A stretch of DNA of 23,592 bases from an uncultured Mollicutes bacterium. Its GTDB lineage: Bacteria; Bacillota_I; Bacilli_A; ML615J-28; CAG-313. The position numbers were made by a program, and so were the translations under genes. Shown one piece after another: positions 7,860 to 15,814 of this stretch. Location: positions 1 through 23,592 of the forward strand of contig URLJ01000028.1 of NCBI GenBank assembly GCA_900548675.1. Direction: 5' to 3'. Within the stretch, counting starts at the first letter, position 1. Each line of letters starts with the position of its first letter. The notes beneath the pieces were generated by a model, which did not search any database, was not told where the DNA came from, and was given only the letters and a program-made list of their open reading frames with translations.

Positions 7860-8246
7860 ATGAAAAAAAGAATAATTTATATTATCTTATTGTTTAGTTT
7901 AATTTTTACAATTACTTCATGTAAAAGTATTGACAACAGCATATCTTCACTAGAAAATGATGGATATAAAGTAACCGCTTTAAGCAAATCGCAATTAGAT
8001 ACCATTCAACGAAACTTCTTATCATCAGGCGTTGAAGTATATGTAATTGAAGGATATATAATATCTAAAAAAACTTCTAGCACAGAAGAAACAGCACAAC
8101 TAATTAAGCTTAACTCAAAAAGTGATGCTAGAAGAATTATTGACTTGTATGATAAACGCTTCAATAGTTATACAAGTATGACATATTATCAAGATGATGA
8201 ATACGTAATATATGGAAGCGCAAACATTGTAAAATATTTCAAATAA
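7860..8246 (+). CDS. Small lipoprotein of unknown function
   Basis: A 128-residue protein that I do not recognise. The N-terminus (MKKRIIYIILLFSLIFTITSC) is a clear lipoprotein signal peptide with lipobox ITSC and lipidated Cys21, so the mature part would sit on the outer face of the membrane. The mature domain of about 107 residues has mixed alpha/beta character, no repeats and no cysteines beyond the lipobox. ATG at 7860 is chosen because AGGAG (7850-7854) precedes it. A longer in-frame version starting at 7782 would be translated from inside the tRNA gene and is not credible. It ends 12 bases before rarA, so the two are probably co-transcribed with the tRNA. Confidence 0.8.
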   Translation: MKKRIIYIILLFSLIFTITSCKSIDNSISSLENDGYKVTALSKSQLDTIQRNFLSSGVEVYVIEGYIISKKTSSTEETAQLIKLNSKSDARRIIDLYDKRFNSYTSMTYYQDDEYVIYGSANIVKYFK

Positions 8247-8258
8247 AGAGGTAATACT

Positions 8259-9512
8259 ATGAAACCACTAGCTTATGCTATGCGCCCTTCAACATATGAT
8301 GAAATAGTTGGTCAAGATCATTTAGTGGGACAAAATGGTGTACTCAGAAAAATGGTAAATAACGGCAAAGTATTTTCATTTATTCTTTATGGTTCACCTG
8401 GTACAGGCAAAACTACCATTGCTGAAGCGACTTGTAAAATGGTAGAAATTCCATCATACCGCTTTAACGCTTCAACCGATAATAAAGATTTATTAAAACA
8501 AATTACTAACGAAGCGCGTTTCAATAAAGAGACTATTATTGTCATCGATGAGATTCATCGTATGAAAAAAGATATCCAAGACTTCCTTCTGCCATATGTT
8601 GAAAGTGGCGTATTAACAATGATTGGGCTTACAACAGTTAATCCTTATCATGCAGTTAATCCTGCAATTAGATCACGTTGTAACATTTTCAAATTAAATG
8701 AACTACAACATGATGATATGTTAAAAATACTAAAAAGAGCATATCATAATATGAATCTCACTTGTCTAGTTGATGATGAAGTTTATGAATACCTGATTAA
8801 TCTTGCAGGTGGAGAAATCAGATGTTTAATTAATAGTTTTGAATTATTAATTGCGACCATCAACTCCGATCATATTACTATAAATGATGCGACCGCAACA
8901 TTAATGAAGGCTAATGTAGCAATAGATGCAAATGAGGATAGTTATTACGACACATTAAGTGGTCTCCAAAAGTCCATTCGAGGAAGTGATGTAGATGCTT
9001 CACTCCACTATTTAGCCAAATTAATTATTGCAGATGACTTGCAAAGTTTATGTCGAAGATTATTGGCAATATGTTATGAAGACATTGGACTTGCCAATCC
9101 TACAGTAGGTCCTAGACTCAAAGCCGCCATAGATGCCGCACGGGAACTTGGTACACCTGAAGCACGTCTTCCTCTTTCAGTTATTGTAATCGAAATGGCT
9201 TTATCTCCAAAATCTAATTCAGCAATGCTTGCAATCGACAAAGCATTATCAGATATTGAAAGTGGTAAAGGTGGAAAACTTCCTCTACATCTTAAAAACA
9301 CTTACTCTTTTGATCCAAGTCAAAAAAGTTATTTATATCCACATGAATACGAAAATGCCTGGGTATATCAACAATATTTACCAGACACTTTAAAAGATGC
9401 AAAATATTACTTTCCTAAAGACTCTTCAAAAATTGAAACAGGCTTAAAAGAACGCTATCTCCAAATTAATAAATGGAAACAAGAAAGCGAAAAAAATAAT
9501 AAAATTAAGTAA
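8259..9512 (+). CDS. rarA: Replication-associated recombination protein A (RarA/MgsA AAA+ ATPase)
   Basis: This 417-residue AAA+ ATPase acts at stalled or gapped replication forks, related to clamp-loader ATPases. The N-terminus has the typical RPSTYDEIVGQDHLVG stretch, Walker A GSPGTGKTT (46-54), Walker B IIVIDEIHRM (about 92-101), the sensor stretch IGLTTVNPYHAVNPAIRSR and the C-terminal oligomerisation domain (from about 230: SVIVIEMALSPKSNSA). Length matches the family. The ribosome-binding site is AGAGG, 8 bases ahead of ATG. It is downstream of the tRNA and the small lipoprotein on the same strand and ends at a bidirectional terminator. Confidence 0.92.
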   Translation: MKPLAYAMRPSTYDEIVGQDHLVGQNGVLRKMVNNGKVFSFILYGSPGTGKTTIAEATCKMVEIPSYRFNASTDNKDLLKQITNEARFNKETIIVIDEIHRMKKDIQDFLLPYVESGVLTMIGLTTVNPYHAVNPAIRSRCNIFKLNELQHDDMLKILKRAYHNMNLTCLVDDEVYEYLINLAGGEIRCLINSFELLIATINSDHITINDATATLMKANVAIDANEDSYYDTLSGLQKSIRGSDVDASLHYLAKLIIADDLQSLCRRLLAICYEDIGLANPTVGPRLKAAIDAARELGTPEARLPLSVIVIEMALSPKSNSAMLAIDKALSDIESGKGGKLPLHLKNTYSFDPSQKSYLYPHEYENAWVYQQYLPDTLKDAKYYFPKDSSKIETGLKERYLQINKWKQESEKNNKIK

Positions 9513-9526
9513 AATAATAAAAAAAT

Positions 9527-9565
9527 ACACCAGTATATTCTCGTAAATTGAGATAAAACTGGTGT
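9527..9565. terminator. Bidirectional terminator between convergent rarA and the FtsK-like gene
   Basis: ACACCAGT (9527-9534) and ACTGGTGT (9558-9565) form an 8-bp perfect stem with a 23-base loop. It is preceded by an A run and followed by a T run (9565-9572), so it can end transcription from both sides. Confidence 0.75.
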
Positions 9566-9570
9566 TTTTT

Positions 9571-11361
9571 TTAAAAGTGTTTTAAAAAAACATTCACATC
9601 ATCAATGTTGGCTTCTACCATACTGAACCGTTCTGTAATATCTTTTTCTACTACAAAACCTTCATCAATAGATATTTTTGAAGTATTATCGTAACCGACA
9701 TATTTCGTTAACATTTTATTACAACCTTTAAGGTAAACTTTTACATTAAATAAACTATTTAGATGGCTGGGAATCAAAACATCTTTGCTTAAACAGCTTA
9801 TTATGGTATAACCACATTTACTGGAAACCTGTAATAAATATGCAAGATGATCTAACTCATTAGGTTCTGTAATCTCTTCTAATCCCATTATTATAACATA
9901 TATTTGCTTATACTTTTTTTGATTTTCAGGAGATGGTTGCTTTTTTATGTACATATTATATTCGAAAAGACTACTGCAACCGACTTTTTGAAAAGTTTGA
10001 TATCTTTCATCAACATCTTTTATTACTTCCACTAGGTTATCAACATTTTTAAAATAAGAGGGCATTTTTTCAAAAGAAGTCATATGGCCGTTTAAATCAT
10101 AAATATAAGTTTCAAAATTTTTGGGGGAAGTCATATAATAAGGCGCCATTACTAAAGCATTAAGAAGTAATTTTGCATTATTGTTATTCGTACTCCCCAT
10201 TACACAAATAGCGTTAGTTACCTTAAAGGGAACCAACTCATTATAGGTATTAATACCAAGTGGTAAAATCTTACATTCTTCTTTATTTTTAATTTCATTT
10301 AAAATCTTTTTTATTCCAACAGAATGCTGATATAAATTTGCAACTTCTATTTTAACATATGATGAATTTAAATCCTTTTTTATTAGGAATTTGTCGGTTA
10401 TTAAGGTATGCAATTTCATCTGCAAGGCGTCCATACTAAATGACATTATAGTATTAATTGTGTAAACGGTAACGTGGTTACTTATTTCATATGATACATC
10501 ATTGTAAAAAATATTCATTGTGTTCAAAACTGCACAAATTGTTTTTTTTATACTTTCAGCATGCTGCTTTTCATTCACACTATAAGTATTATCAGGATGT
10601 ATAGGCAATTCATCAATATTAAACACTTTGTGGTTTGTTGAGCAAATATTAAAGAAAGATGATATAATTCCCTTTTTTGCTTTGGTTTTACTCTTTGTTG
10701 GTTCTTCTTCATTTAGTATTTTTACTTCTTTAGTACTTTTTTTAATATCATATTTTAAAGATTTAAATAATTTTGTAAACTTGAAAAATGTCTTTTTAAA
10801 AAATGTGCCAAACATTATGACAAATTCTTTAATTGTTTTTTCACATACAAAAGCAGAACCAACAAATAACAAGCAAACAACTATCAATATGATGCCAGCT
10901 ACACCTAAGGTTTTATAACCTAAGTAAAACAACAAAGTACCAACTACCCCACCGCCAACAACCATTCCCTCTTTGTAATTTTTAAAATAATCTAAGTATA
11001 GGCTAAATGTCATTTTAAAATAACTGGTCCCAAATTGTTTAATATATCTATGCATTGAAAAATGAGATATTGTTACAACTGCAATTAATATTAAAAATAT
11101 ACCTATTATCCGCATCGTTTTTATATTAATGGCTTTATGGACAATTAGTGCCCTTACCCCATATAGTAACAACATAAATAAAAAGAGAAAATACCAATCA
11201 CCAAAAGTAATTTTAAACAACAGCATTATGTAATATCCAACTATTCCAAGTCTTGCGAAACCTAACAAAGATATTATAATTGTTATTATACCAATTATTT
11301 CATAGTAAAACGTCATATCTTTTTGTTCTTTTTCAATATGCATTTTTTTCTCTTTGGCCAT
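9571..11361 (-). CDS. FtsK/SpoIIIE-like membrane protein with degenerate ATPase domain
   Basis: This 596-residue protein resembles DNA translocases of the FtsK/SpoIIIE family. The N-terminal part (about 20-180) has four to five membrane segments, including the SpoIIIE-like stretch LGIVGYYIMLLFKITFGDWYFL; a basic linker follows. The C-terminal part aligns with the motor domain (ILPLGINTYNE, then about 60 residues on ERYQTFQKVGCSSLFEYN). The position of Walker A (GTTGSGKS in the family) reads GSTNNNNAK (389-397). Walker B reads VIIMGLEEI (489-497) instead of the family's VIVDE. The ATQRP motif reads SCLSK. The gamma DNA-reading domain is absent. It should not hydrolyse ATP in the family manner. 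ATG at 11361 is chosen because AAGGGTGAT precedes it. The gene is intact, with no stop or frameshift. Confidence 0.75.
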   Translation of the reverse strand: MAKEKKMHIEKEQKDMTFYYEIIGIITIIISLLGFARLGIVGYYIMLLFKITFGDWYFLFLFMLLLYGVRALIVHKAINIKTMRIIGIFLILIAVVTISHFSMHRYIKQFGTSYFKMTFSLYLDYFKNYKEGMVVGGGVVGTLLFYLGYKTLGVAGIILIVVCLLFVGSAFVCEKTIKEFVIMFGTFFKKTFFKFTKLFKSLKYDIKKSTKEVKILNEEEPTKSKTKAKKGIISSFFNICSTNHKVFNIDELPIHPDNTYSVNEKQHAESIKKTICAVLNTMNIFYNDVSYEISNHVTVYTINTIMSFSMDALQMKLHTLITDKFLIKKDLNSSYVKIEVANLYQHSVGIKKILNEIKNKEECKILPLGINTYNELVPFKVTNAICVMGSTNNNNAKLLLNALVMAPYYMTSPKNFETYIYDLNGHMTSFEKMPSYFKNVDNLVEVIKDVDERYQTFQKVGCSSLFEYNMYIKKQPSPENQKKYKQIYVIIMGLEEITEPNELDHLAYLLQVSSKCGYTIISCLSKDVLIPSHLNSLFNVKVYLKGCNKMLTKYVGYDNTSKISIDEGFVVEKDITERFSMVEANIDDVNVFLKHF

Positions 11362-11427
11362 TGTTATCACCCTTAGATATTCTAACAAATTAGTACTAAA
11401 AATTTTGTCAATCATAGGCTAAAATAT

Positions 11428-11474
11428 AAAAACTCAATGACTAAGAAATTAATTATTCTTACCATTGAGTTTTT
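11428..11474 (-). terminator. Terminator after the YwaF-like pair
   Basis: AAAAACTCAATG (11428-11439) and its complement (11463-11474) form a 12-bp stem with a 23-base loop; on the minus strand the 3' arm ends in a T run. It separates the YwaF-like genes from the FtsK-like gene. Confidence 0.75.
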
Positions 11475-11485
11475 TTAGTATCTTT

Positions 11486-12277
11486 TTATTTTGTTACGTT
11501 TAAACTCTTCTTCCGTATTATATATTTTACTAAATAATATACTCCATAAACTACTAAACTAGATAGGAAAAAGATTACTATTACTACAAAAGGGTTAATT
11601 GCTTTAGGAATAAAACTAAAGACAGGATCTTTTAGAAAAAACCAATTATAATCATGAGATGTACATGAATACACAAGATTACCAAGTGTTGCCCATAATG
11701 CAATACCTACTATACAGATTGCTTCTTTATACACTTTTTTTATTTCTAAATGTGTTTCGTTCAACGTTAACGAAAGACATCCATAAATAAAAACTATTCC
11801 ATGGTATAAGAACAATTGAATTACTTCATAAGAAAAAGCAGATTGTGAAGAATTCAAAGCCGTTCCTGGAAAAATTAACCACATTAATGGCGCAACAATT
11901 GATAATGTAACAATTGGCGTTTTAATTCCTTTTCCTATTTTAGTAAATCTTGAAATAATAATCAAAGGACACATTACTGTACAAATATGAAAAGGTAGCT
12001 TATCCAAAATCATTTCCCCATTAACATCAATTGTACCACCATTATAAAATGGTTGTAAAAAGAAATCACCAAGATAAGTAGCTAATGTTATTATAGCTAT
12101 TATTGACATTAGTCTTTCTTTTCTAGCATTTGATTTAGAAAAATAAATCAAAGATAAGGCGACAATCGCTCCGATGATGAGCACTAAGTATATTATGTGG
12201 TGCCATGAAAACATTGATATTTTAGTTACTTCATTACTTGGATGTTCACCAAATATTTTTAAGAATATTTCTCGCAT
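11486..12277 (-). CDS. YwaF-like (TIGR02206-type) integral membrane protein
   Basis: This 263-residue protein of unknown function has about seven predicted membrane segments. The LPFHICTVMCPL stretch (near residues 93-104) and a later FLYHGIVFIYG fit the YwaF/TIGR02206 group, where a His-x-Cys pair and a second His in the membrane are conserved. Their role is not known. The start is supported by AAAGGAG ahead of ATG at 12277. It follows a second, weakly similar protein by 3 bp on the same strand, so the two are translated together and may form a heteromer. Family assignment rests on the motif and topology only. Confidence 0.65.
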   Translation of the reverse strand: MREIFLKIFGEHPSNEVTKISMFSWHHIIYLVLIIGAIVALSLIYFSKSNARKERLMSIIAIITLATYLGDFFLQPFYNGGTIDVNGEMILDKLPFHICTVMCPLIIISRFTKIGKGIKTPIVTLSIVAPLMWLIFPGTALNSSQSAFSYEVIQLFLYHGIVFIYGCLSLTLNETHLEIKKVYKEAICIVGIALWATLGNLVYSCTSHDYNWFFLKDPVFSFIPKAINPFVVIVIFFLSSLVVYGVYYLVKYIIRKKSLNVTK

Positions 12278-12280
12278 ATT

Positions 12281-13039
12281 TTACTCCTTTTTTTCATTCA
12301 TTGCTTGTTTTTTATTGATATTGTGATACCAGCGTTCTTCCCTATTCAAAAATAATAATTCGTAAACAGTCATAATTAAAAATAAAACTATTATACCAAT
12401 AATTCCCAAAGTAATAGAATTTATAAAAGGCTTTTCTATCGGAAAATGCAATAAGTACATTGCATTAACTTCAGGTAAATTAAACACCTTAAATAAACTA
12501 TTTATAATAATTCCATCACAAACGAATAAACTTAATCCCAAAATAGTGCTTAAAGTTACACTCAGTGTTCTTAATTTCACATAACCTTGTGTCAATAGAA
12601 ATGTTGTACCAAAAATCATTACCGAGTGTGACAATAATCCTTTTAAAGCATTATAGTCAAAAAAATTAGGATTTGAAATAAAAATTTCGTTTGCGAAAAG
12701 GCCAATTAAGCCACAAATTGTTCCCACTATAGATAAGAATTCTACTATTGTTTTATAAATAAATGTGTTTTTGTTTTTCATGAAAGCAACTATCAGTAAT
12801 AGCCACATACATATGTTGCAAGGATATATCGGAAACAGCATTGTATTGTCAACACTTGCGGTTCCATATTTTAAAAAATCAATCCATAATGAACTATAAT
12901 GAAAAAAAACTGACAGTAAGGCGGTAATTTTCAAAATTTTATCTTTTACTTCTTGTTGCTTTATTTTTCTCTTACAAATACATAATGTGATTATAATAAT
13001 TACCATCACAGAACTTGCGAATAATACTAGTTTAACCAT
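12281..13039 (-). CDS. Second YwaF-like integral membrane protein, tandem paralogue
   Basis: This 252-residue protein has about seven membrane segments. It shares the layout of its downstream neighbour: LFPIYPCNICMWLLL corresponds to LPFHICTVMCPL, with the His replaced by Asn-Ile in a Cys-Asn-Ile-Cys arrangement, and GLLSHSVMIFGTTFLL corresponds to FLYHGIVFIYG, where the His is kept. Overall identity is low, so duplication is old. The start at 13039 is supported by AAGGTG upstream. It is the first gene of the pair, sitting just after the rpmG terminator; no strong promoter was seen in the 46-bp gap. Confidence 0.6.
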   Translation of the reverse strand: MVKLVLFASSVMVIIIITLCICKRKIKQQEVKDKILKITALLSVFFHYSSLWIDFLKYGTASVDNTMLFPIYPCNICMWLLLIVAFMKNKNTFIYKTIVEFLSIVGTICGLIGLFANEIFISNPNFFDYNALKGLLSHSVMIFGTTFLLTQGYVKLRTLSVTLSTILGLSLFVCDGIIINSLFKVFNLPEVNAMYLLHFPIEKPFINSITLGIIGIIVLFLIMTVYELLFLNREERWYHNINKKQAMNEKKE

Positions 13040-13089
13040 TGCTACACCTTTTTGATATAAATCGTTTTTTATTAGTGTTTATAAATAAA

Positions 13090-13112
13090 AAAGCGTACTA
13101 AATATACGCTTT
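13090..13112 (-). terminator. Terminator after rpmG
   Basis: AAAGCGTA (13090-13097) and TACGCTTT (13105-13112) form an 8-bp stem with a 7-base loop. On the minus strand the stem is followed by a T run. It lies 4 bp past the rpmG stop. Confidence 0.75.
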
Positions 13113-13115
13113 CGA

Positions 13116-13271
13116 CTATTTCTTAGTCTTTTCTTTGTGAATAGTAGTTTTCTTACAACGTGAGCAATATTTTTTATACTCTAAACGATCTGGAGTGTTT
13201 CGTTTATTTTTTTCTGTAAGATAGTTTTCTTCACCACATTCAGTACATTTTAATAATACATTAATACGCAT
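13116..13271 (-). CDS. rpmG: Ribosomal protein L33 (bL33), zinc-binding form
   Basis: 51 residues, the usual L33 length. Two CxxC pairs (CTEC at 9-12 and CSRC about 36-39) make this the zinc-binding form, which bacteria replace with a cysteine-free form under zinc shortage where both exist. The sequence NYLTEKNKRNTPDRLEYKKYC is typical. ATG at 13271 is chosen because AGGAGG lies 9 bases upstream; the two earlier in-frame starts lie on or before that site. It is transcribed alone, between a strong promoter and a terminator. Confidence 0.95.
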   Translation of the reverse strand: MRINVLLKCTECGEENYLTEKNKRNTPDRLEYKKYCSRCKKTTIHKEKTKK

Positions 13272-13300
13272 AAACTGCATCCTCCTAATAAATCTCATAT

Positions 13301-13329
13301 ATTATACTACAAAACAAATTAAATTGCAA
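13301..13329 (-). promoter_or_regulatory. Sigma-A-type promoter of rpmG
   Basis: TTGCAA (13324-13329), 17-base spacer, perfect TATAAT (13301-13306). It lies about 30 bases upstream of the start codon with AGGAGG between, in keeping with strong expression of a ribosomal protein gene. Confidence 0.75.
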
Positions 13330-13402
13330 GTGATTTATTATGTGACTTTTATATTTCCCAAAAAACTTTCAAATATTTGTAAATTTTTATAAATTAATCT
13401 TT

Positions 13403-13987
13403 TTACTCATTAATATATTTCATCCAAAGCTTCTCTATTTCTCTTTTGAATAATGTTTCATTATGATAATATTTCAATATTTCTATTTTTTCATCTACAA
13501 CAAGTAATTTTTCCATTTTCGAAGCATTACATAATAAACAATTTATTACTTTTTCTTTTTCCATAAAAGTGATGTCTACATTTGTGTAAATATAATACCA
13601 TTTATTTTGTTTTTTTATAGCCATGTCACAATTTTTTTCCGGTGGATTAAGGTAGTATACTAAAGAATTAGTTTTTGTAAACATCTCATCCAAGGCCTTT
13701 TTTAGTGCTAAGATATACCACTTGTTAGGATTATTAAAGTATTCCATTACATTTGAAGAGTATACTCCGACTATTAAAAACTCCTTTTTATTTATGACTT
13801 TTTCCACTGCTTTAATATGTCTTAATTCTTTTAACACTTTATATAATATTACAACTTCATCAACATTTAATTCATATACTGTAATTATTATTGTTGTATC
13901 CTTCAAAAATGATACTTTGTTATTGCTTATTATATCATAGAGAAAGGTTTTTAATATACCAGGATGAGAACGTGATAACGATAACAA
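13403..13987 (-). CDS. Protein of unknown function
   Basis: I do not recognise this 194-residue protein. It has alternating hydrophobic strands and helices (TTIIITVYELNVDEVVILYKVL, NKWYYIYTNVDITF), no signal peptide and no membrane segment, and reads as a soluble alpha/beta protein. Four Cys/His-containing spots are scattered without a metal-site spacing. The start is uncertain: the TTG at 13987 has no ribosome-binding site. The frame stays open upstream with no ATG, and a possible ATT start (about 14026-14024) lies 6 bases after GGGGG, which itself belongs to the RNase J terminator. It lies between RNase J and rpmG on the same strand. It could be a fast-evolving or decaying gene. Confidence 0.55.
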   Translation of the reverse strand: MLSLSRSHPGILKTFLYDIISNNKVSFLKDTTIIITVYELNVDEVVILYKVLKELRHIKAVEKVINKKEFLIVGVYSSNVMEYFNNPNKWYILALKKALDEMFTKTNSLVYYLNPPEKNCDMAIKKQNKWYYIYTNVDITFMEKEKVINCLLCNASKMEKLLVVDEKIEILKYYHNETLFKREIEKLWMKYINE

Positions 13988-14041
13988 ATATTGACAAAAT
14001 CTTTTCTCAATATCGTCATATTGACAATTTCTAATAAAAAG

Positions 14042-14074
14042 TCCCCCTTTATTACATTATATGAAAAAGGGGGA
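14042..14074 (-). terminator. Terminator after the RNase J gene
   Basis: TCCCCCTTT (14042-14050) and AAAGGGGGA (14066-14074) form a 9-bp stem with a 15-base loop. On the minus strand it is followed by CTTTTTATT. It lies 11 bp past the RNase J stop. Confidence 0.8.
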
Positions 14075-14085
14075 AAATTATTATT

Positions 14086-15747
14086 TTATTTTGTTTGTTT
14101 AACAAACACAGGTATAACGATTGGCTTGCGTTTGTAAATACGGTAAGTCATTCTTGATACTTCTGTTTCAACAATAGTAGTTAAATTGTCTAAATTAAAT
14201 TTTGGCTTACGAAAAGCAGCATCAATATGTTTTTTTACCATCTCTATAATATTATTTCGATATTCATCTAAAGAACCAGTTATTGCCATACCTTTTATAT
14301 AGACAACAGGCTGATTGGCATAAGTTCTTTTTAACATATCAAGATTCGATATAATGATGACTGCTCCTTCATCAGCTAATTGGTTGCGTTCTTTTACAAC
14401 TTCTTCGTTTACACTTCCCATTAATGAACCATCAACAAGAAGTGACCCTGTATTTATATGTTCTTTCTTGGTATAAATACCATCTTCAAATACCGCTACT
14501 TCACCATTTTCCATGCAAATGATTTGTTTATCTGCGAAGCCTTGTGCTAACAATAACTGAACATGTTTACTAATATGACGATACTCACCAACAATTGGTA
14601 TAATATATTTTGGCTTAATCATCTGATAAAACATCACTAAATCTTCTGCAGTAGCATGTGAAGTACGTAATTTTTTATTGTCAACAAGGGTAACTTTAGC
14701 ATTAGTGGCACATATTGCATCAAGAGCCCGCATCGCACCCTTATCAGTCCCTGGAATTGGGTCAGAAACTATTATGACTTGATCATCCTCATTCATCGTG
14801 AAAGTTTTATTATAGTGCGTGGCAATTTTAGTCAAAGTTTTATAAGGTTGAAGTTTAATACCAGTCGCAATTACAACAACTTTATCACATTTTTCTTCTT
14901 TATAATTTTTATAATCAATATAATAATCATCACTGATACTTAAATAATGATTTTTTAAAGCGGTATGAATCAAACGATCATTATGGTTTGTCATTATAAC
15001 AACTTTATAGTTATTTTTAACACTTAAATCAAGAATTTTTTGAATACGACTTAAATCTGTCGAATAAAGTCCTACAAAAACACGTGATTTAGCACTTATT
15101 AGAACGCTATTTATCGTGTGTTCAAAGATAACATCGTTCGTAGCTCTATCTGCTTCACTAATACCGATGCTTTCAGTCAAGGCTACTAAAACGTTTTTGG
15201 AGCCTAAGGCTGTAATTTTATCAAAATCTGTATGATAAGAATTATTAGCAGGTGTATGAAAGTTAAAGTCTGGTGCGAAAACAATCGCGCCATCATTTGT
15301 ACTTATAACTATCCCTGCAGATTCAGGAACACTGTGGGTAGTAAAAAAGAACGATACTTCCACTTTTCCAAATGTGTATACTTTATTAGTGCTTATCTTA
15401 AACAATTTATATTTAGAAACATCCATATTGTTCTTAACAAGTAAGTTTTCTATTAAACAAATTGTAAAATTTGTTCCGTAAACTCTAGTTTTGATATTTT
15501 GAAGCAGATATGGTAAGGCCCCGATATGATCTTCATGACCATGAGAGAGAAATATTCCTTCTATTCGATCTTTATTTTTAATTAAATAATCTATATTTGG
15601 GATAATTGCATCTATTCCATATAAATCTACTTCTGGGTACTTTAGGCCTGCATCAAGAATGAATATTCTGTCATCCACTTCGACAACAAACATGTTTTTG
15701 CCGTTTTCCGCTAAACCTCCCAACGCCGATATTTTAATTTTACTCAT
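14086..15747 (-). CDS. RNase J-family ribonuclease, divergent (RNase J2-like)
   Basis: This 553-residue protein has the metallo-beta-lactamase/beta-CASP fold of RNase J, which degrades and matures RNA from the 5' end or internally. HGHEDH (69-74), His138 (FTTHSV) and Asp160 (FAPDF) are present, and His364 (SHATAED) matches the beta-CASP motif-B His. The motif-C His found in PIHGEYR of RNase J1 is Val386 (PIVGEYR), and the TGSQGEP loop that senses the 5' phosphate reads TGIKLQP (295-301). The C-terminal domain is complete. Activity is therefore probably weak or altered, as reported for RNase J2, which works with J1. ATG at 15747 is preferred to GTG at 15756 because AAAGGTG is correctly spaced to it. 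The gene has its own promoter. Confidence 0.88.
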   Translation of the reverse strand: MSKIKISALGGLAENGKNMFVVEVDDRIFILDAGLKYPEVDLYGIDAIIPNIDYLIKNKDRIEGIFLSHGHEDHIGALPYLLQNIKTRVYGTNFTICLIENLLVKNNMDVSKYKLFKISTNKVYTFGKVEVSFFFTTHSVPESAGIVISTNDGAIVFAPDFNFHTPANNSYHTDFDKITALGSKNVLVALTESIGISEADRATNDVIFEHTINSVLISAKSRVFVGLYSTDLSRIQKILDLSVKNNYKVVIMTNHNDRLIHTALKNHYLSISDDYYIDYKNYKEEKCDKVVVIATGIKLQPYKTLTKIATHYNKTFTMNEDDQVIIVSDPIPGTDKGAMRALDAICATNAKVTLVDNKKLRTSHATAEDLVMFYQMIKPKYIIPIVGEYRHISKHVQLLLAQGFADKQIICMENGEVAVFEDGIYTKKEHINTGSLLVDGSLMGSVNEEVVKERNQLADEGAVIIISNLDMLKRTYANQPVVYIKGMAITGSLDEYRNNIIEMVKKHIDAAFRKPKFNLDNLTTIVETEVSRMTYRIYKRKPIVIPVFVKQTK

Positions 15748-15777
15748 AGGTTTCACCTTTCATTTATAACTATTACT

Positions 15778-15806
15778 ATTTTATCAAAAATTAATAAATA
15801 TCGCAA
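15778..15806 (-). promoter_or_regulatory. Sigma-A-type promoter of the RNase J gene
   Basis: TTGCGA (15801-15806), 17-base spacer, TAAAAT (15778-15783) on the minus strand, in the 67-bp gap after spoVAF. It separates RNase J from the sporulation operon. Confidence 0.6.
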
Positions 15807-15814
15807 TTAAATGA

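Noticed and set aside
9571..11361. Calling the FtsK-like gene a pseudogene
   Set aside because: The frame is intact over nearly 600 codons with a good ribosome-binding site; changes are confined to catalytic motifs.
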